Shown: one piece after another, positions 7,701 to 16,692 of the stretch
Layout of the letters: every line of letters begins with the position of its first letter
Position numbering within the stretch: position 1 is the stretch's first letter
NCBI RefSeq assembly: GCF_027853235.1
Contig: NZ_WKJG01000083.1
Location: 62,001 to 126,000, forward strand
DNA from: Aliibacillus thermotolerans
GTDB lineage: Bacteria > Bacillota > Bacilli > Bacillales > Marinococcaceae
Length of the DNA stretch: 64,000 nt
Direction: 5' to 3'
Notes under the pieces: model-generated
Database searches by the model: none
The model's input: only the letters and a program-made list of their open reading frames with translations
Told to the model about the DNA's origin: nothing
Translations under genes and position numbers: made by a program

Positions 7701-10109
7701 ATGTTTACTACATTACACTTAGCGATTATCGCTCCATTTTTCATCGCTATCGTCGTACCAATTCTATACAAATATTTTCCAAGGACACACACTGGTTGGT
7801 TCGTATTGTTTGTACCCATTTTATTGTTTTTGTATTTTTTACGGTTTATCCCTGAAACTTCTAACGGGAATACATATCACGCGGTTTTTGATTGGATCCC
7901 TTCTCTTGGCATCCAGTTTACAGCCTATGTTGACGGCTTGGGTCTTTTATTTGCGCTCCTTATCACGGGAATTGGTAGCCTTGTCGTCTTATATTCCATT
8001 TACTATTTGTCAAAGGAACAAGAAGCCCTCAACCGTTTTTATGTGTTTTTGCTCATGTTTATGGGAGCGATGTTAGGGGTTGTATTGTCAGATAATTTAC
8101 TCGTCTTATATGTATTTTGGGAAGTGACAAGTATTTCTTCCTTCCTGCTCATTTCCTATTGGTATGAACGGGACAAGTCCCGATATGGCGCAATGAAATC
8201 TCTTCTTATTACCGTTGTTGGTGGTTTTGCGATGCTTGTTGGTTTCATCCTCCTTTATCAGATGACTGGAACCTTTAGCATTCAAACCATGATTCAGTCT
8301 GTTGACGATTTCACTGAACATGCGCTCTTTTTACCAACGATGCTATGCATTTTGCTTGGGGCTTTTACAAAATCTGCGCAATTTCCATTTCATATTTGGT
8401 TGCCGGACGCGATGGAAGCGCCAACACCAGTCAGTGCGTATTTACACTCTGCCACGATGGTAAAAGCAGGAATCTATTTAGTAGCAAGATTAAGCCCGAT
8501 TTTTGCCATTAGCGGCGAATGGCTTTGGCTTGTGGCCGGTTTTGGAATCACCACTCTTTTCTGGGGATCATTTAACGCCGTCCGACAAACGGATTTAAAA
8601 GGAATTCTCGCTTTTTCTACCGTGAGTCAATTAGGAATGATTCTTTCCATGCTCGGAGTCGGAGCTCTTGCTTTGCATTTTGATGGCATTGACAACAATG
8701 TATACATCGGAGCCACAGCCGCCGCTCTTTTCCATCTCATGAACCACGCTACCTTTAAAGGCAGTTTATTTATGATGGTCGGTATTGTGGACCATGAAAC
8801 AGGAACGAGAGACATTCGTCGACTTGGTGGTTTAATGACAATCATGCCGATCACTTTTACGATCGCGGTGATTGGAAGTTTTTCCATGGCCGGATTGCCG
8901 CCATTTAACGGATTTTTAAGTAAAGAAATGTTTTTTACAGCGATGGTCGATGTTGCTTCCTTCCAACAATTTAACATGGATACCTTTGGTGTATTGTTTC
9001 CTGTTGTAGCTTGGGTTGCAAGCGTTTTTACGTTTATTTATAGCATGATGCTTGTCTTTAAAACCTTTGGAGGAAAACTGCAACTAGGACAATTGGAGAA
9101 AAAACCACACGAGGCACCGTTTGGAATGTTACTTTCTCCGATTATTTTAATCAGTTTAGTCATTGTTTTTGGCTTTTTTCCAAATATTCTCGCGTATACC
9201 GTTATTGAACCGGCCATGGCATCAATTTTACCTTCTCTTTTAAGAAATGGAGAGCATTTTCTCGTTGATATTTATTTCTGGCACGGATGGACGGTTGAAT
9301 TGTTTATGACAATGGGTGTCGTGCTCATTGGAACGGTGCTTTATCTCACTTTAAGAAAATGGAAAAGTATTTACTCGCTCTTTCCAAAGCACTTGTCCTT
9401 CAATCACCTATATGATACGACCATCACTCGTGGCGAAAGTTTATCTGCCAAAGTGACTGGCATGTACATGACAGGTTCTGTAAAACATTACTTAATATAT
9501 ATTTTAACGTTCTTCTCCATTTTCCTTTTATATGTACTGTTTTCTACAGATGCATTTGCATTGAATACTGATCATTTAGCACCCATTAGTATGTATGAGT
9601 GGTTACTCGCCATCGTGCTTGCTTTATCAGCAATTGCCATCATGTTTGCCAAAAATCGATTGGCTACATTAATCATTCTTGGTGTTTCAGGTTATTCAGT
9701 GGCATTATTCTTCGTGACTTTGCGGGCGCCTGACTTAGCTTTGACTCAATTAGTCATTGAGACAGTCTCTGTCGTCATGTTTCTCCTAGGTTTTTATCAC
9801 TTGCCTGAAATTGCTGAGAACTTTAAAAAGGCACGTTTTCAAGTTAAAAACTTTATTATTTCATTTCTCGTCGGATTTACCGTCACTGTTATTGGAATAT
9901 CGGCAAGTAGCACGCGTCTGTTTGAATCAATCGCTGATTTCTTTCCAAAAGCAAGCTACGACGAAGCCGGAGGAAATAATATGGTGAATGTTATCCTTGT
10001 TGACTTTAGAGGATTTGATACGTTATTTGAAATCCTTGTACTAACGATCGCATCGATTGGGATATTTGTCGTCATTAAACTTCGATTGAATGAAAAGGAG
10101 GAGCGATGA
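7701..10109 (+). CDS. mrpA: MrpA, Na+/H+ antiporter subunit A
   Basis: MrpA is the largest subunit of the multi-subunit secondary antiporter that exports Na+ in exchange for protons and supports pH and salt tolerance. The 802-residue length equals that of Bacillus MrpA. The N-terminal two thirds is homologous to the NuoL subunit of complex I: the membrane glutamate at residue 141 (in YVFWEVTSISS) and the lysine/histidine-rich LGAFTKSAQFPFHIWLP segment are visible. The C-terminal part carries the MrpB-like domain. AAAGGAGG precedes the ATG. First gene of an intact mrpABCDEFG operon. Confidence 0.97.
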   Translation: MFTTLHLAIIAPFFIAIVVPILYKYFPRTHTGWFVLFVPILLFLYFLRFIPETSNGNTYHAVFDWIPSLGIQFTAYVDGLGLLFALLITGIGSLVVLYSIYYLSKEQEALNRFYVFLLMFMGAMLGVVLSDNLLVLYVFWEVTSISSFLLISYWYERDKSRYGAMKSLLITVVGGFAMLVGFILLYQMTGTFSIQTMIQSVDDFTEHALFLPTMLCILLGAFTKSAQFPFHIWLPDAMEAPTPVSAYLHSATMVKAGIYLVARLSPIFAISGEWLWLVAGFGITTLFWGSFNAVRQTDLKGILAFSTVSQLGMILSMLGVGALALHFDGIDNNVYIGATAAALFHLMNHATFKGSLFMMVGIVDHETGTRDIRRLGGLMTIMPITFTIAVIGSFSMAGLPPFNGFLSKEMFFTAMVDVASFQQFNMDTFGVLFPVVAWVASVFTFIYSMMLVFKTFGGKLQLGQLEKKPHEAPFGMLLSPIILISLVIVFGFFPNILAYTVIEPAMASILPSLLRNGEHFLVDIYFWHGWTVELFMTMGVVLIGTVLYLTLRKWKSIYSLFPKHLSFNHLYDTTITRGESLSAKVTGMYMTGSVKHYLIYILTFFSIFLLYVLFSTDAFALNTDHLAPISMYEWLLAIVLALSAIAIMFAKNRLATLIILGVSGYSVALFFVTLRAPDLALTQLVIETVSVVMFLLGFYHLPEIAENFKKARFQVKNFIISFLVGFTVTVIGISASSTRLFESIADFFPKASYDEAGGNNMVNVILVDFRGFDTLFEILVLTIASIGIFVVIKLRLNEKEER

Positions 10110-10531
10110 TGAAACTGAACGATATCGTCATTCAGACCACAACAAAGTTCGTTTTATTTATAATTTTGGCCTTCTCTATTTTCATATTTTTCAATGGTCA
10201 CCATCATCCAGGTGGAGGTTTTATCGGAGGTTTAATGACCAGTGCGGCAATCACCCTACTATTGCTTGCTTTTGATTTTGAGACGGTCAAACGAATTCTA
10301 CCTATTGATTTCAAAATACTTACCGCAAGTGGAATGCTGATCGCTACGTTAACAGGGATGGGCGGACTCGTTTTCGGTGGCCCGTTTTTGAGTCATACTT
10401 TCGGTTATGTTCACCTTCCCTTTTTTGGTGAAGTGGAGCTAGCGACTGCGCTCCTATTCGACCTTGGCGTTTATTTCGTTGTTGTCGGGTCCGCCCTTAC
10501 CATCATCGAAATGATTGGGGGCGATCAATAA
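10106..10531 (+). CDS. mrpB: MrpB, Na+/H+ antiporter subunit B
   Basis: MrpB is a four-helix membrane subunit of the Mrp complex. The 141 residues include the family marker FNGHHHPGGGFIGGL near residue 30. The ATG overlaps the mrpA stop, with AAAAGGAGG upstream; a second ATG one codon later is equally possible. All seven subunits are required for activity in Bacillus. Confidence 0.96.
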   Translation: MMKLNDIVIQTTTKFVLFIILAFSIFIFFNGHHHPGGGFIGGLMTSAAITLLLLAFDFETVKRILPIDFKILTASGMLIATLTGMGGLVFGGPFLSHTFGYVHLPFFGEVELATALLFDLGVYFVVVGSALTIIEMIGGDQ

Positions 10532-10872
10532 TGGAAATATTAATGTCAGTCATTGCAGGAATTTTATTCATGGTTGGAACGTATTTGATTTTATCGAAAA
10601 ATATGATTCGGATCGTACTAGGCACAAACTTTATCAGTCATGGTGCGCATATCCTCATTCTGACAATGGCTGGGTTAAAGACAGGGGCACCCCCTTTGTT
10701 AGGATTGGAAGCAACCAATTACACAGACCCACTGCCGCAAGCGCTGATCTTAACAGCTATCGTTATTAGTTTCGGTGTGACTGCTTTTTTCCTTGTGTTA
10801 GGCTATCGGACATATAAAGTTACAGGAACGGATAACACAGATGGATTAAGGGGACCTGATTCATATGACTAA
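10531..10872 (+). CDS. mrpC: MrpC, Na+/H+ antiporter subunit C
   Basis: MrpC is a three-helix subunit homologous to NuoK of complex I. The 113 residues show the MrpC-specific stretch LGTNFISHGAHILIL and the segment DPLPQALILTAIVISFG that carries the NuoK-like core. Its start overlaps the last base of the mrpB stop codon, and the gene overlaps mrpD by eight bases. Confidence 0.96.
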   Translation: MEILMSVIAGILFMVGTYLILSKNMIRIVLGTNFISHGAHILILTMAGLKTGAPPLLGLEATNYTDPLPQALILTAIVISFGVTAFFLVLGYRTYKVTGTDNTDGLRGPDSYD

Positions 10873-12349
10873 CTATGTGATTTGGACATTACTTATTCCT
10901 TTACTAGCAGGAATTATCATGCTATTTATTCCTCAAAGAGTGATCTTACAACGGACGATTAGCATCATTGCAAGCATCATCTTATTAATAAATACAGTAT
11001 TACTCGTCTTTCAAATACAAACAGAAGGCATTCAAAAAATGGAGCTTGGAGGATGGGCTCCTCCTTTTGGAATTATTCTTGTTGGGGACATGCTTTCCGG
11101 TTTACTCGTTCTTACAACAGCACTTGTCATAATCCCTATTCTCATTTACTCTTTCTCCTCAATTGGAGTGGAAAGAGAAAAAAAATATTATTATTCCATC
11201 TTTTTCTTTTTGGTAACGGGCGTGTTAGGTGCTTTTCTAACCGGTGACTTGTTTAACATGTTCGTTTTCTTTGAAGTGTTTTTACTCTCTTCTTATGTGC
11301 TCATCGTTCACGGTAGTACACAGAAACAACTCAGAGAATCTTTTAAATATGTGTTAATTAATATCCTATCTTCCGCTTTATTCGTCATTGGAGTTGCTTA
11401 TTTATATGCGGTCATTGGTACATTGAATATGGCTCATTTAGGAGAAAGAATTGCCAGTCTTACAGAACCTGCCCCTATTTTAACGGTAATTGCGCTCATG
11501 TTTCTAATTATTTTTGGGCTAAAAGGAGCGATTTTCCCGCTTTATTTTTGGCTGCCTGCCTCTTATACAGCTCCACCAACAGCGATTGGTGCCTTGTTTG
11601 GGGCGCTTTTAACAAAAGTGGGAATCTATGCTATTTTTCGAACGTATTCTATCATTTTTGTTCATGATCCAGCTTATACCCATACCGTTCTTGGGGTACT
11701 TGCAGCATTGACAATGATATTTGGTGTCATCGGAGCTGTTGCTCATAAAGACGTCACCAAAATACTCGTCTATAACGTCATTGTGGCGGTTGGATTTGTA
11801 CTCTTTGGTGTTTCTACTATGACAGAAGCTGGATACCAAGGAGCCATTTACTATGTTATTCACGATATGATCATTAAAGCGGCTCTTTTTCTCCTTATCG
11901 GGGCTTTAGTGACTGTGGGTGGAACGAAATATTTAAAACAAATGGGTGGAATCATTAAATACCATCCTGCCCTTGGTTGGCTATTTCTTGTTGCAGTATT
12001 TGCCCTCGTCGGAATTCCACCATTAAGTGGATTCATTGGGAAAGTTCTTCTCATTCAAGGAGGAACGACAGTTGGAGATTATTGGATTGTTTTTCTAATG
12101 ATGGTCGCAAGTCTCCTTGTTCTCTACTCAATGATACGAATCTTTCTACAAGGTTTTTACGGAAAATCCGTCTTGTCGTCAAAAGAAGAACATGGCACCA
12201 CAAAAGGACTTTTATTTCCGATTTCTCTTCTCATTGCGCTGTCCGTTCTATTAGGAATCGGAGCAGAATTTTTATATCCATTTGTACAAACAGCTACTGA
12301 AGTACTTTTACAACCGGAGCTTTATATTAATGCTGTGTTAAAGGAGTAG
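10865..12349 (+). CDS. mrpD: MrpD, Na+/H+ antiporter subunit D
   Basis: MrpD is a 14-helix NuoM/NuoN-like subunit thought to conduct protons. The 494 residues include the key membrane glutamate at residue 137 (NMFVFFEVFLLSS) and the lysine-bearing segment FGLKGAIFPLYFWLP. An AAGGGG ribosome site lies before the ATG. The length matches the family. A second conserved segment FALVGIPPLSGFIGK is near residue 380. Confidence 0.97.
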   Translation: MTNYVIWTLLIPLLAGIIMLFIPQRVILQRTISIIASIILLINTVLLVFQIQTEGIQKMELGGWAPPFGIILVGDMLSGLLVLTTALVIIPILIYSFSSIGVEREKKYYYSIFFFLVTGVLGAFLTGDLFNMFVFFEVFLLSSYVLIVHGSTQKQLRESFKYVLINILSSALFVIGVAYLYAVIGTLNMAHLGERIASLTEPAPILTVIALMFLIIFGLKGAIFPLYFWLPASYTAPPTAIGALFGALLTKVGIYAIFRTYSIIFVHDPAYTHTVLGVLAALTMIFGVIGAVAHKDVTKILVYNVIVAVGFVLFGVSTMTEAGYQGAIYYVIHDMIIKAALFLLIGALVTVGGTKYLKQMGGIIKYHPALGWLFLVAVFALVGIPPLSGFIGKVLLIQGGTTVGDYWIVFLMMVASLLVLYSMIRIFLQGFYGKSVLSSKEEHGTTKGLLFPISLLIALSVLLGIGAEFLYPFVQTATEVLLQPELYINAVLKE

Positions 12350-12354
12350 TTCAA

Positions 12355-12831
12355 ATGGCATTTCAAATGATCATTCATTTTATTATTGCCTTCCTTTGGA
12401 TGTTTTTGAACAATGCATGGACACTGCAGACTTTCGTCAGTGGTTTTCTCATCGGCTTAGCGATTCTATATCTTATTCGGGGATTCTTTCCACAACGATT
12501 ATATGTATATTTTGTCATTGCTGCGCTGAAGCTTTTACTCATTTTTTTACGAGAACTATTTTTATCCACCGTCTCTGTTGTGAGTCAAATTATTCGCCCT
12601 AAGTTGCAAATTCAACCCGGTATTTTTGCGATGGATGTCGATTTAGAAAAAGATTGGCAAATTACACTATTAAGCTCTCTTATTACGTTAACACCAGGAA
12701 CTGTCGTCGTGGACATCTCGGAAGACAATAAAACGTTATACGTTCATGCCATCCATTTACCGGACATTGAAAAAGCGAAAGATGACATTAATAATACGTT
12801 TGTGAAAGCGATTCAGGAGGTGACCCCTTAA
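12355..12831 (+). CDS. mrpE: MrpE, Na+/H+ antiporter subunit E
   Basis: MrpE (158 residues) has two or three N-terminal membrane segments and a cytoplasmic tail holding the family motif TLTPGTVVVDI near residue 117. AAAGGAG precedes the ATG. It starts six bases after mrpD and ends at the first base of the mrpF start codon, so translation is probably coupled. Confidence 0.95.
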   Translation: MAFQMIIHFIIAFLWMFLNNAWTLQTFVSGFLIGLAILYLIRGFFPQRLYVYFVIAALKLLLIFLRELFLSTVSVVSQIIRPKLQIQPGIFAMDVDLEKDWQITLLSSLITLTPGTVVVDISEDNKTLYVHAIHLPDIEKAKDDINNTFVKAIQEVTP

Positions 12832-13112
12832 TGTTTGCGATCATTTTAAACATCTCTGCAGTATTGATTGTTTTATCTAGTCTGATCGGGTTATATCGTG
12901 TCGTAAAAGGGCCCTCCAATCCCGATCGTGTCATCACATTAGACATGATTGGCGTCAATTTAATTAGTCTTGTTGCAGTCATTACCCTCATTTTAAACAC
13001 AACCGCTTTTCTGGAAGTAATATTGTTGTTAAGCATTCTCTCTTTCATTGGTACCGTTTCATTTTCAAAATTTATTACAAAGGGTGTTGTCATTGAACGG
13101 AAACGAGATTAG
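12831..13112 (+). CDS. mrpF: MrpF, Na+/H+ antiporter subunit F
   Basis: MrpF (93 residues) is a three-helix subunit. The family stretch GPSNPDRVITLDMIG is near residue 28. CAGGAGGTGA lies directly upstream of the ATG, which overlaps the mrpE stop. In B. subtilis MrpF has been linked to bile-salt export, besides its antiporter role. Confidence 0.95.
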   Translation: MFAIILNISAVLIVLSSLIGLYRVVKGPSNPDRVITLDMIGVNLISLVAVITLILNTTAFLEVILLLSILSFIGTVSFSKFITKGVVIERKRD

Positions 13113-13461
13113 CTTGTTCATCGTCGGAATACTCATCTTCATTGGCGCCCTTATTAGTTTTATTAGTGCCATTGGTGTCGTGCGATTCCCGGATGTTTAT
13201 ACACGTTCTCATGCAGCTACCAAATCGGCTACCTTTAGTGTACTTTGTGTGTTAACAGGGGTTTTTCTTTACTTTGCTTTCGTAGAAGGATACGTTAGTG
13301 CACGGGTTTTGCTAGGGATTGTGTTCATCTTTTTGACAGCGCCAGTCGGTGGGCACTTAATGATTCGAGCTGCTCATTATTCAGGAGTCCAATTAAGTAA
13401 AGAAAGCATTCGCGATGAACTGCAAGAAAAGAAAGACAAAGAGCGGACAAAAACATCGTAA
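13093..13461 (+). CDS. mrpG: MrpG, Na+/H+ antiporter subunit G
   Basis: MrpG closes the operon. The family signature GVVRFPDVYTRSHAATKS is near residue 28, with three membrane segments. The start is taken as TTG at 13093: it has AAAGGG eight bases upstream and yields 122 residues, the normal size. The ATG at 13048 would add 15 residues and has no ribosome site. The gene overlaps mrpF by 20 bases. Confidence 0.92.
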   Translation: MNGNEISLFIVGILIFIGALISFISAIGVVRFPDVYTRSHAATKSATFSVLCVLTGVFLYFAFVEGYVSARVLLGIVFIFLTAPVGGHLMIRAAHYSGVQLSKESIRDELQEKKDKERTKTS

Positions 13462-13507
13462 TTCGCATGTAGAAAGACCTGTTTATCAAGTTTTTTCGCA
13501 CAAATAC

Positions 13508-13609
13508 GTTTAAAAAAGGAAGATTTTGTTTATAATACATTTATATCGTCGTTAATTTCACGGAAATTCCGCGTCAACACTTGACATATCAAGGATTCCT
13601 AAGTAAATT
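13508..13609 (+). promoter_or_regulatory. Two candidate promoters of hup
   Basis: P1 is GTTTAA (13508-13513), 17 bases, TATAAT (13531-13536). P2 is TTGACA (13581-13586), 17 bases, TAAATT (13604-13609). Two promoters would fit the strong growth expression of HU genes. Confidence 0.6.
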
Positions 13610-13656
13610 TGTAGTGTACGGACTCGATAATATTAGGAATGAAAGGGAGTTTTTGC

Positions 13657-13929
13657 ATGAACAAAACAGATCTTATTAATGCAGTCGCTGAACAAGCAGA
13701 GCTTTCAAAGAAGGACGCTGCAAGAGCTGTAGATGCTGTTTTCGATAGCATTACAGAATCGCTTAAAAAAGGCGACAAAATTCAACTTGTTGGCTTTGGA
13801 AGTTTTGAAGTACGTGAACGTGCAGCCCGTAAAGGACGTAATCCGCAAACAGGAGCAGAAATTGAAATTCCGGCTTCAAAAAACCCTGCTTTCCGTCCTG
13901 GTAAACAATTAAAAGACGCTGTAAATTAA
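13657..13929 (+). CDS. hup: HU-family DNA-binding protein (HBsu type)
   Basis: HU is the main nucleoid protein; it binds and bends DNA without strict sequence preference and is essential in B. subtilis. The 90-residue frame has the full HU fold: N-terminal helices ([16 protein letters not shown]), the [19 protein letters not shown] stretch leading into the DNA-binding arm, and [14 protein letters not shown] at the C-terminus. The ATG at 13657 is preceded by AAAGGGA; an upstream ATG at 13639 would overlap that site. It stands alone between mrpG and sigK. Confidence 0.96.
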   Translation: MNKTDLINAVAEQAELSKKDAARAVDAVFDSITESLKKGDKIQLVGFGSFEVRERAARKGRNPQTGAEIEIPASKNPAFRPGKQLKDAVN

Positions 13930-14015
13930 AGTAGAGAGAGCATGTCGTTTGGATGCTAATGTTACAGTCTCCTTCGGCAATGATCTCCATGCTTTTTGAT
14001 TTGCACGATACATGA

Positions 14016-14061
14016 TAAAGAAGCTTTTCGTTCATTTCAACATGAAGAAAAGCTTCTTTAC
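14016..14061. terminator. Bidirectional terminator between hup and sigK
   Basis: Thirteen-base arms AAAGAAGCTTTTC (14017-14029) and GAAAAGCTTCTTT (14047-14059) face each other. A-rich and T-rich flanks allow it to serve both converging genes. Confidence 0.8.
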
Positions 14062-14074
14062 TTCCACGTCGCGT

Positions 14075-14797
14075 TTATCGCTCTTTCGAAGGAACGCTCA
14101 TTTCCTCTTTATAAAATTCTTGAAACAATTTGAGTAGCGCTCGCTTTTCAATTCGTGAAACATAGCTACGAGATATTCCTAATTCTTTCGCAATTTCGCG
14201 TTGTGTTTTTTCTTTTACTTCCCCGAGCCCAAAACGATAAATAATTACTTCTCTTTCTCGTTCATCTAACACGCTCATAAATTCATACGCTTTATGTTGT
14301 TCCATTTTTAGCTGAATGATATCGGCAATCTCTGGTCCATCTTCTTCAAGCACATCCATTAAATTTAATTCATTTCCTTCTTTGTCACTTCCAATCGGAT
14401 CGTACAACGAAATATCTTTCCGTACTTTTTTCAACGAGCGTAAATGCATAAGTATTTCATTTTCAATGCATCTCGCTGCATACGTGGCTAGCTTCGTTCC
14501 TTTTTCCGGAGAATAGCTTTCAATCCCTTTGATTAAGCCAATTGTGCCAATGGAAATTAAATCCTCCGTATCCTCTCGCGTATTTTCAAACTTCTTCACG
14601 ATGTGGGCAACGAGGCGCAAATTATGTTCAATCAAAATATTTCTTGATTCTTTACTATTATTTTTTTGCATATTTTCTAAATGGCGTTGTTCCTCTTCTT
14701 TTGACAACGGTTGAGGAAAAGCATTGTTTTTTACGTAGGAAACAAAAAGCGCCAGTTCCTTAAACAAATATACGAATAGAGCAAGTAAGCTAGACAT
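14075..14797 (-). CDS. sigK: Pro-sigma-K, late mother-cell sigma factor
   Basis: Sigma-K drives late mother-cell genes for coat and cortex. The 240-residue product starts with the hydrophobic pro-sequence removed by SpoIVFB; by alignment with B. subtilis the cut would fall after residue 20, before [10 protein letters not shown]. Region 2 is near-identical to known SigK ([32 protein letters not shown]), and region 4.2 ends in [20 protein letters not shown]. The start at 14797 has GAGGAGG upstream; an earlier ATG adds nine unlikely residues. The gene is continuous, unlike in B. subtilis 168 where the skin element splits it. Confidence 0.96.
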   Translation of the reverse strand: MSSLLALFVYLFKELALFVSYVKNNAFPQPLSKEEEQRHLENMQKNNSKESRNILIEHNLRLVAHIVKKFENTREDTEDLISIGTIGLIKGIESYSPEKGTKLATYAARCIENEILMHLRSLKKVRKDISLYDPIGSDKEGNELNLMDVLEEDGPEIADIIQLKMEQHKAYEFMSVLDEREREVIIYRFGLGEVKEKTQREIAKELGISRSYVSRIEKRALLKLFQEFYKEEMSVPSKER

Positions 14798-14835
14798 TGG
14801 TACCGCCTCCTCAGTGAAGTCCACGGCCTTATTTC

Positions 14836-14844
14836 TAGCCTATG
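14836..14844 (-). promoter_or_regulatory. Sigma-E/K-type -10 element upstream of sigK
   Basis: On the minus strand CATAGGCTA matches the CATANNNTA consensus of the mother-cell sigma factors, about 40 bases before the sigK start. No convincing -35 was found at the expected distance. Confidence 0.4.
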
Positions 14845-14882
14845 CAAGAAGATGACGCTTTTTGTTTGTCCTTTTCATTTAC

Positions 14883-15041
14883 TTACTTTTTGCTACGAAG
14901 CCTTACATTTTCTTTCCATTGGTTGCGAACCATTTCAGCAAGGAAGGCTTGTTCTTCTTTTTTCAATGGTCTGCCGAGTTCTTCTTCAAATGTCTTTTTT
15001 AACGTATAAAATATTGTTTCTCGTTTCCGACTCCTCCTCAT
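14883..15041 (-). CDS. Small basic protein upstream of sigK, unknown
   Basis: This 52-residue frame begins MRRSRKRETIFYTLKKTFEE and continues ELGRPLKKEEQAFLAEMVRN. It looks real: GGGGGAG lies a few bases before the ATG, composition is that of an amphipathic helical protein, and it occupies most of a gap on the same strand as sigK, ending 85 bases before it. The N- and C-termini are strongly basic and the middle alternates acid and hydrophobic residues. I do not recognise the family. A longer plus-strand frame over the same bases has hydrophobic, cysteine-rich content typical of an antisense shadow. Confidence 0.6.
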   Translation of the reverse strand: MRRSRKRETIFYTLKKTFEEELGRPLKKEEQAFLAEMVRNQWKENVRLRSKK

Positions 15042-15257
15042 TCAATCTCTCCCCCGAAATTTCCTTTTTTTTCTTATTTTTATATTTATATTCCTCATTA
15101 TCTTGTATTTTATCCCAAAATAATATTTCTTTCTACAATCTTCTTGGAATGAAGTAATGGTTGGATAGCAATTCAAATGAATCATTGTTCATGATGGAAT
15201 TGAAAAAATTTGTTATGATGAGAGTAGGTTTCCGTATTGTGGGAGAGGGGTGAAGCA

Positions 15258-15893
15258 ATGAAGATAAATGATGAGATGATTCGAAAAGAATCATTGATTC
15301 AACGGTTCCAACACCGAAAAGACGGCATTATTGATGAACGCCATATGAAAAGGTATGCGATATATTTGCCGATTATCGATAAAAAAGAAGAAGGATTACA
15401 CGTTCTATTTGAAGTACGAGCAAAACATATGAACCGTCAACCGGGAGAAATTTGTTTTCCCGGCGGGAAAATAGACGCAAGTGATCCTTCTCCTGCTCAG
15501 GCTGCAGTTCGAGAATTGTGCGAGGAAATCGGCGTAACGGAAAAAGATACGAAGCTTGTTGGTCATTTAGACAAAATCATTTCACCTTTTAATCAAATCA
15601 TTTATCCCTTTGTAGGCTTTTTAAATGAAAATGCAACGTTTTGTCCTAACCAAGAAGAGGTCGATGAACTATTTACGGTACCTCTTTCCTTTTTCCTTGA
15701 AACAGAACCAAAACGCTACGATGTCCACTTAAAAGTAGAACCCGAAAATGGTTTTCCGTATGAATGGATTCCTCATGGTAAAAATTATCCATGGAAAAAA
15801 GGAGCGATGCCCGAATACTTTTATTTTTATGAAGACTATTGTATTTGGGGACTTACAGCACGTATTATGAGACATTTTGTTGAAGAATTATAA
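15258..15893 (+). CDS. Nudix hydrolase, CoA pyrophosphatase type
   Basis: The 211-residue protein carries a Nudix box of the CoA-pyrophosphatase subfamily: RQPGEICFPGGKID near residue 65 followed by AAVRELCEEIGV. The UPF0035 element before the box is the mark of enzymes that split CoA or acyl-CoA to 3',5'-ADP and phosphopantetheine. The start at 15258 has GAGAGGGGTGAA upstream; an earlier ATG would cover that site. A single-gene unit closed by a hairpin 20 bases downstream. Substrate is inferred from the family. Confidence 0.88.
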   Translation: MKINDEMIRKESLIQRFQHRKDGIIDERHMKRYAIYLPIIDKKEEGLHVLFEVRAKHMNRQPGEICFPGGKIDASDPSPAQAAVRELCEEIGVTEKDTKLVGHLDKIISPFNQIIYPFVGFLNENATFCPNQEEVDELFTVPLSFFLETEPKRYDVHLKVEPENGFPYEWIPHGKNYPWKKGAMPEYFYFYEDYCIWGLTARIMRHFVEEL

Positions 15894-15910
15894 CCGGTGA
15901 AAACAATAGA

Positions 15911-15952
15911 GAGAGCGAACCGATTGCTTCATACGATATCGGTTCGCTCTTC
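15911..15952. terminator. Bidirectional terminator, nudix/mtnN
   Basis: Twelve-base perfect arms GAGCGAACCGAT (15913-15924) and ATCGGTTCGCTC (15938-15949) lie between two converging genes. Confidence 0.8.
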
Positions 15953-15954
15953 TG

Positions 15955-16668
15955 TTACACATTCCTATCTTTTGATGTTTTTAACGAATGGATCATTTTT
16001 AAAACAACATTGGCAGAATGAACAGCTGCTTTTTCAAGAAATTGGTCATAAGATTCTCGGGCATCTTTTCCGGCTATATCACTTAAAGAACGAATGACAA
16101 CAAAAGGAATATCGAATCGATAACAGACTTGCGCAATCGCTCCAGCTTCCATTTCGGCGCATTGTGGATCTTGGAACGAAGACTTTAAAAACTTGATTTT
16201 TTCTTCATTGTTCATAAAGGAATCTCCTGATAATATTAACCCTTCAAACACCGATAAACCTTCTTCTTTTACCGCTTCTTTTGCAATTTGAATCAGCGAT
16301 TCATCTGCAACATATCGGGCAGGCATTTGTGGAACCTGTCCATACTCATAACCAAAGACGGTTGCATCCACATCGTTATATCTTACTTCATTTGAAATAA
16401 CTACATCTCCTACTTCCAGTTCCGGATTAAAACCGCCGGCTGCTCCTGTGTTAATCACAACGTCAGGCTGGAATTGATGAATTAAAATGGCGGTACTAAT
16501 GGCCGCATTCACTTTTCCAATTCCTGATTTGACAAGAACGATTTCTTGTTGATCAATATGGCCACGATGAAAAAAAGCACCACCAATTTCTTCATCAATA
16601 CGATCGTCAATCTTACTTTTTAATAATTCCACTTCCTCATCCATTGCTCCAATGACAGCTATCTTCAT
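15955..16668 (-). CDS. mtnN: MtnN, MTA/SAH nucleosidase
   Basis: MtnN removes adenine from methylthioadenosine and S-adenosylhomocysteine, recycling methionine and relieving methyltransferase inhibition. Visible motifs are AVIGAMDEEVELL at the N-terminus, NTGAAGGFN near 76, the purine-site glutamate in MEAGAIAQVC near 173, and the catalytic aspartate in RSLSDIAGKD near 196. The ATG at 16668 (237 residues) has AAAGGAAG upstream; an ATG seven codons earlier would cover it. In B. subtilis mccAB and yrrT are neighbours; they are absent here. Confidence 0.95.
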   Translation of the reverse strand: MKIAVIGAMDEEVELLKSKIDDRIDEEIGGAFFHRGHIDQQEIVLVKSGIGKVNAAISTAILIHQFQPDVVINTGAAGGFNPELEVGDVVISNEVRYNDVDATVFGYEYGQVPQMPARYVADESLIQIAKEAVKEEGLSVFEGLILSGDSFMNNEEKIKFLKSSFQDPQCAEMEAGAIAQVCYRFDIPFVVIRSLSDIAGKDARESYDQFLEKAAVHSANVVLKMIHSLKTSKDRNV

Positions 16669-16692
16669 TTGTTCCACTTCCTTTGTCATTTT

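Noticed and set aside
14852-15157. 101-residue plus-strand frame upstream of sigK
   Set aside because: Antisense to the 52-residue frame; Phe/Leu/Ser/Cys-rich and without a ribosome site.
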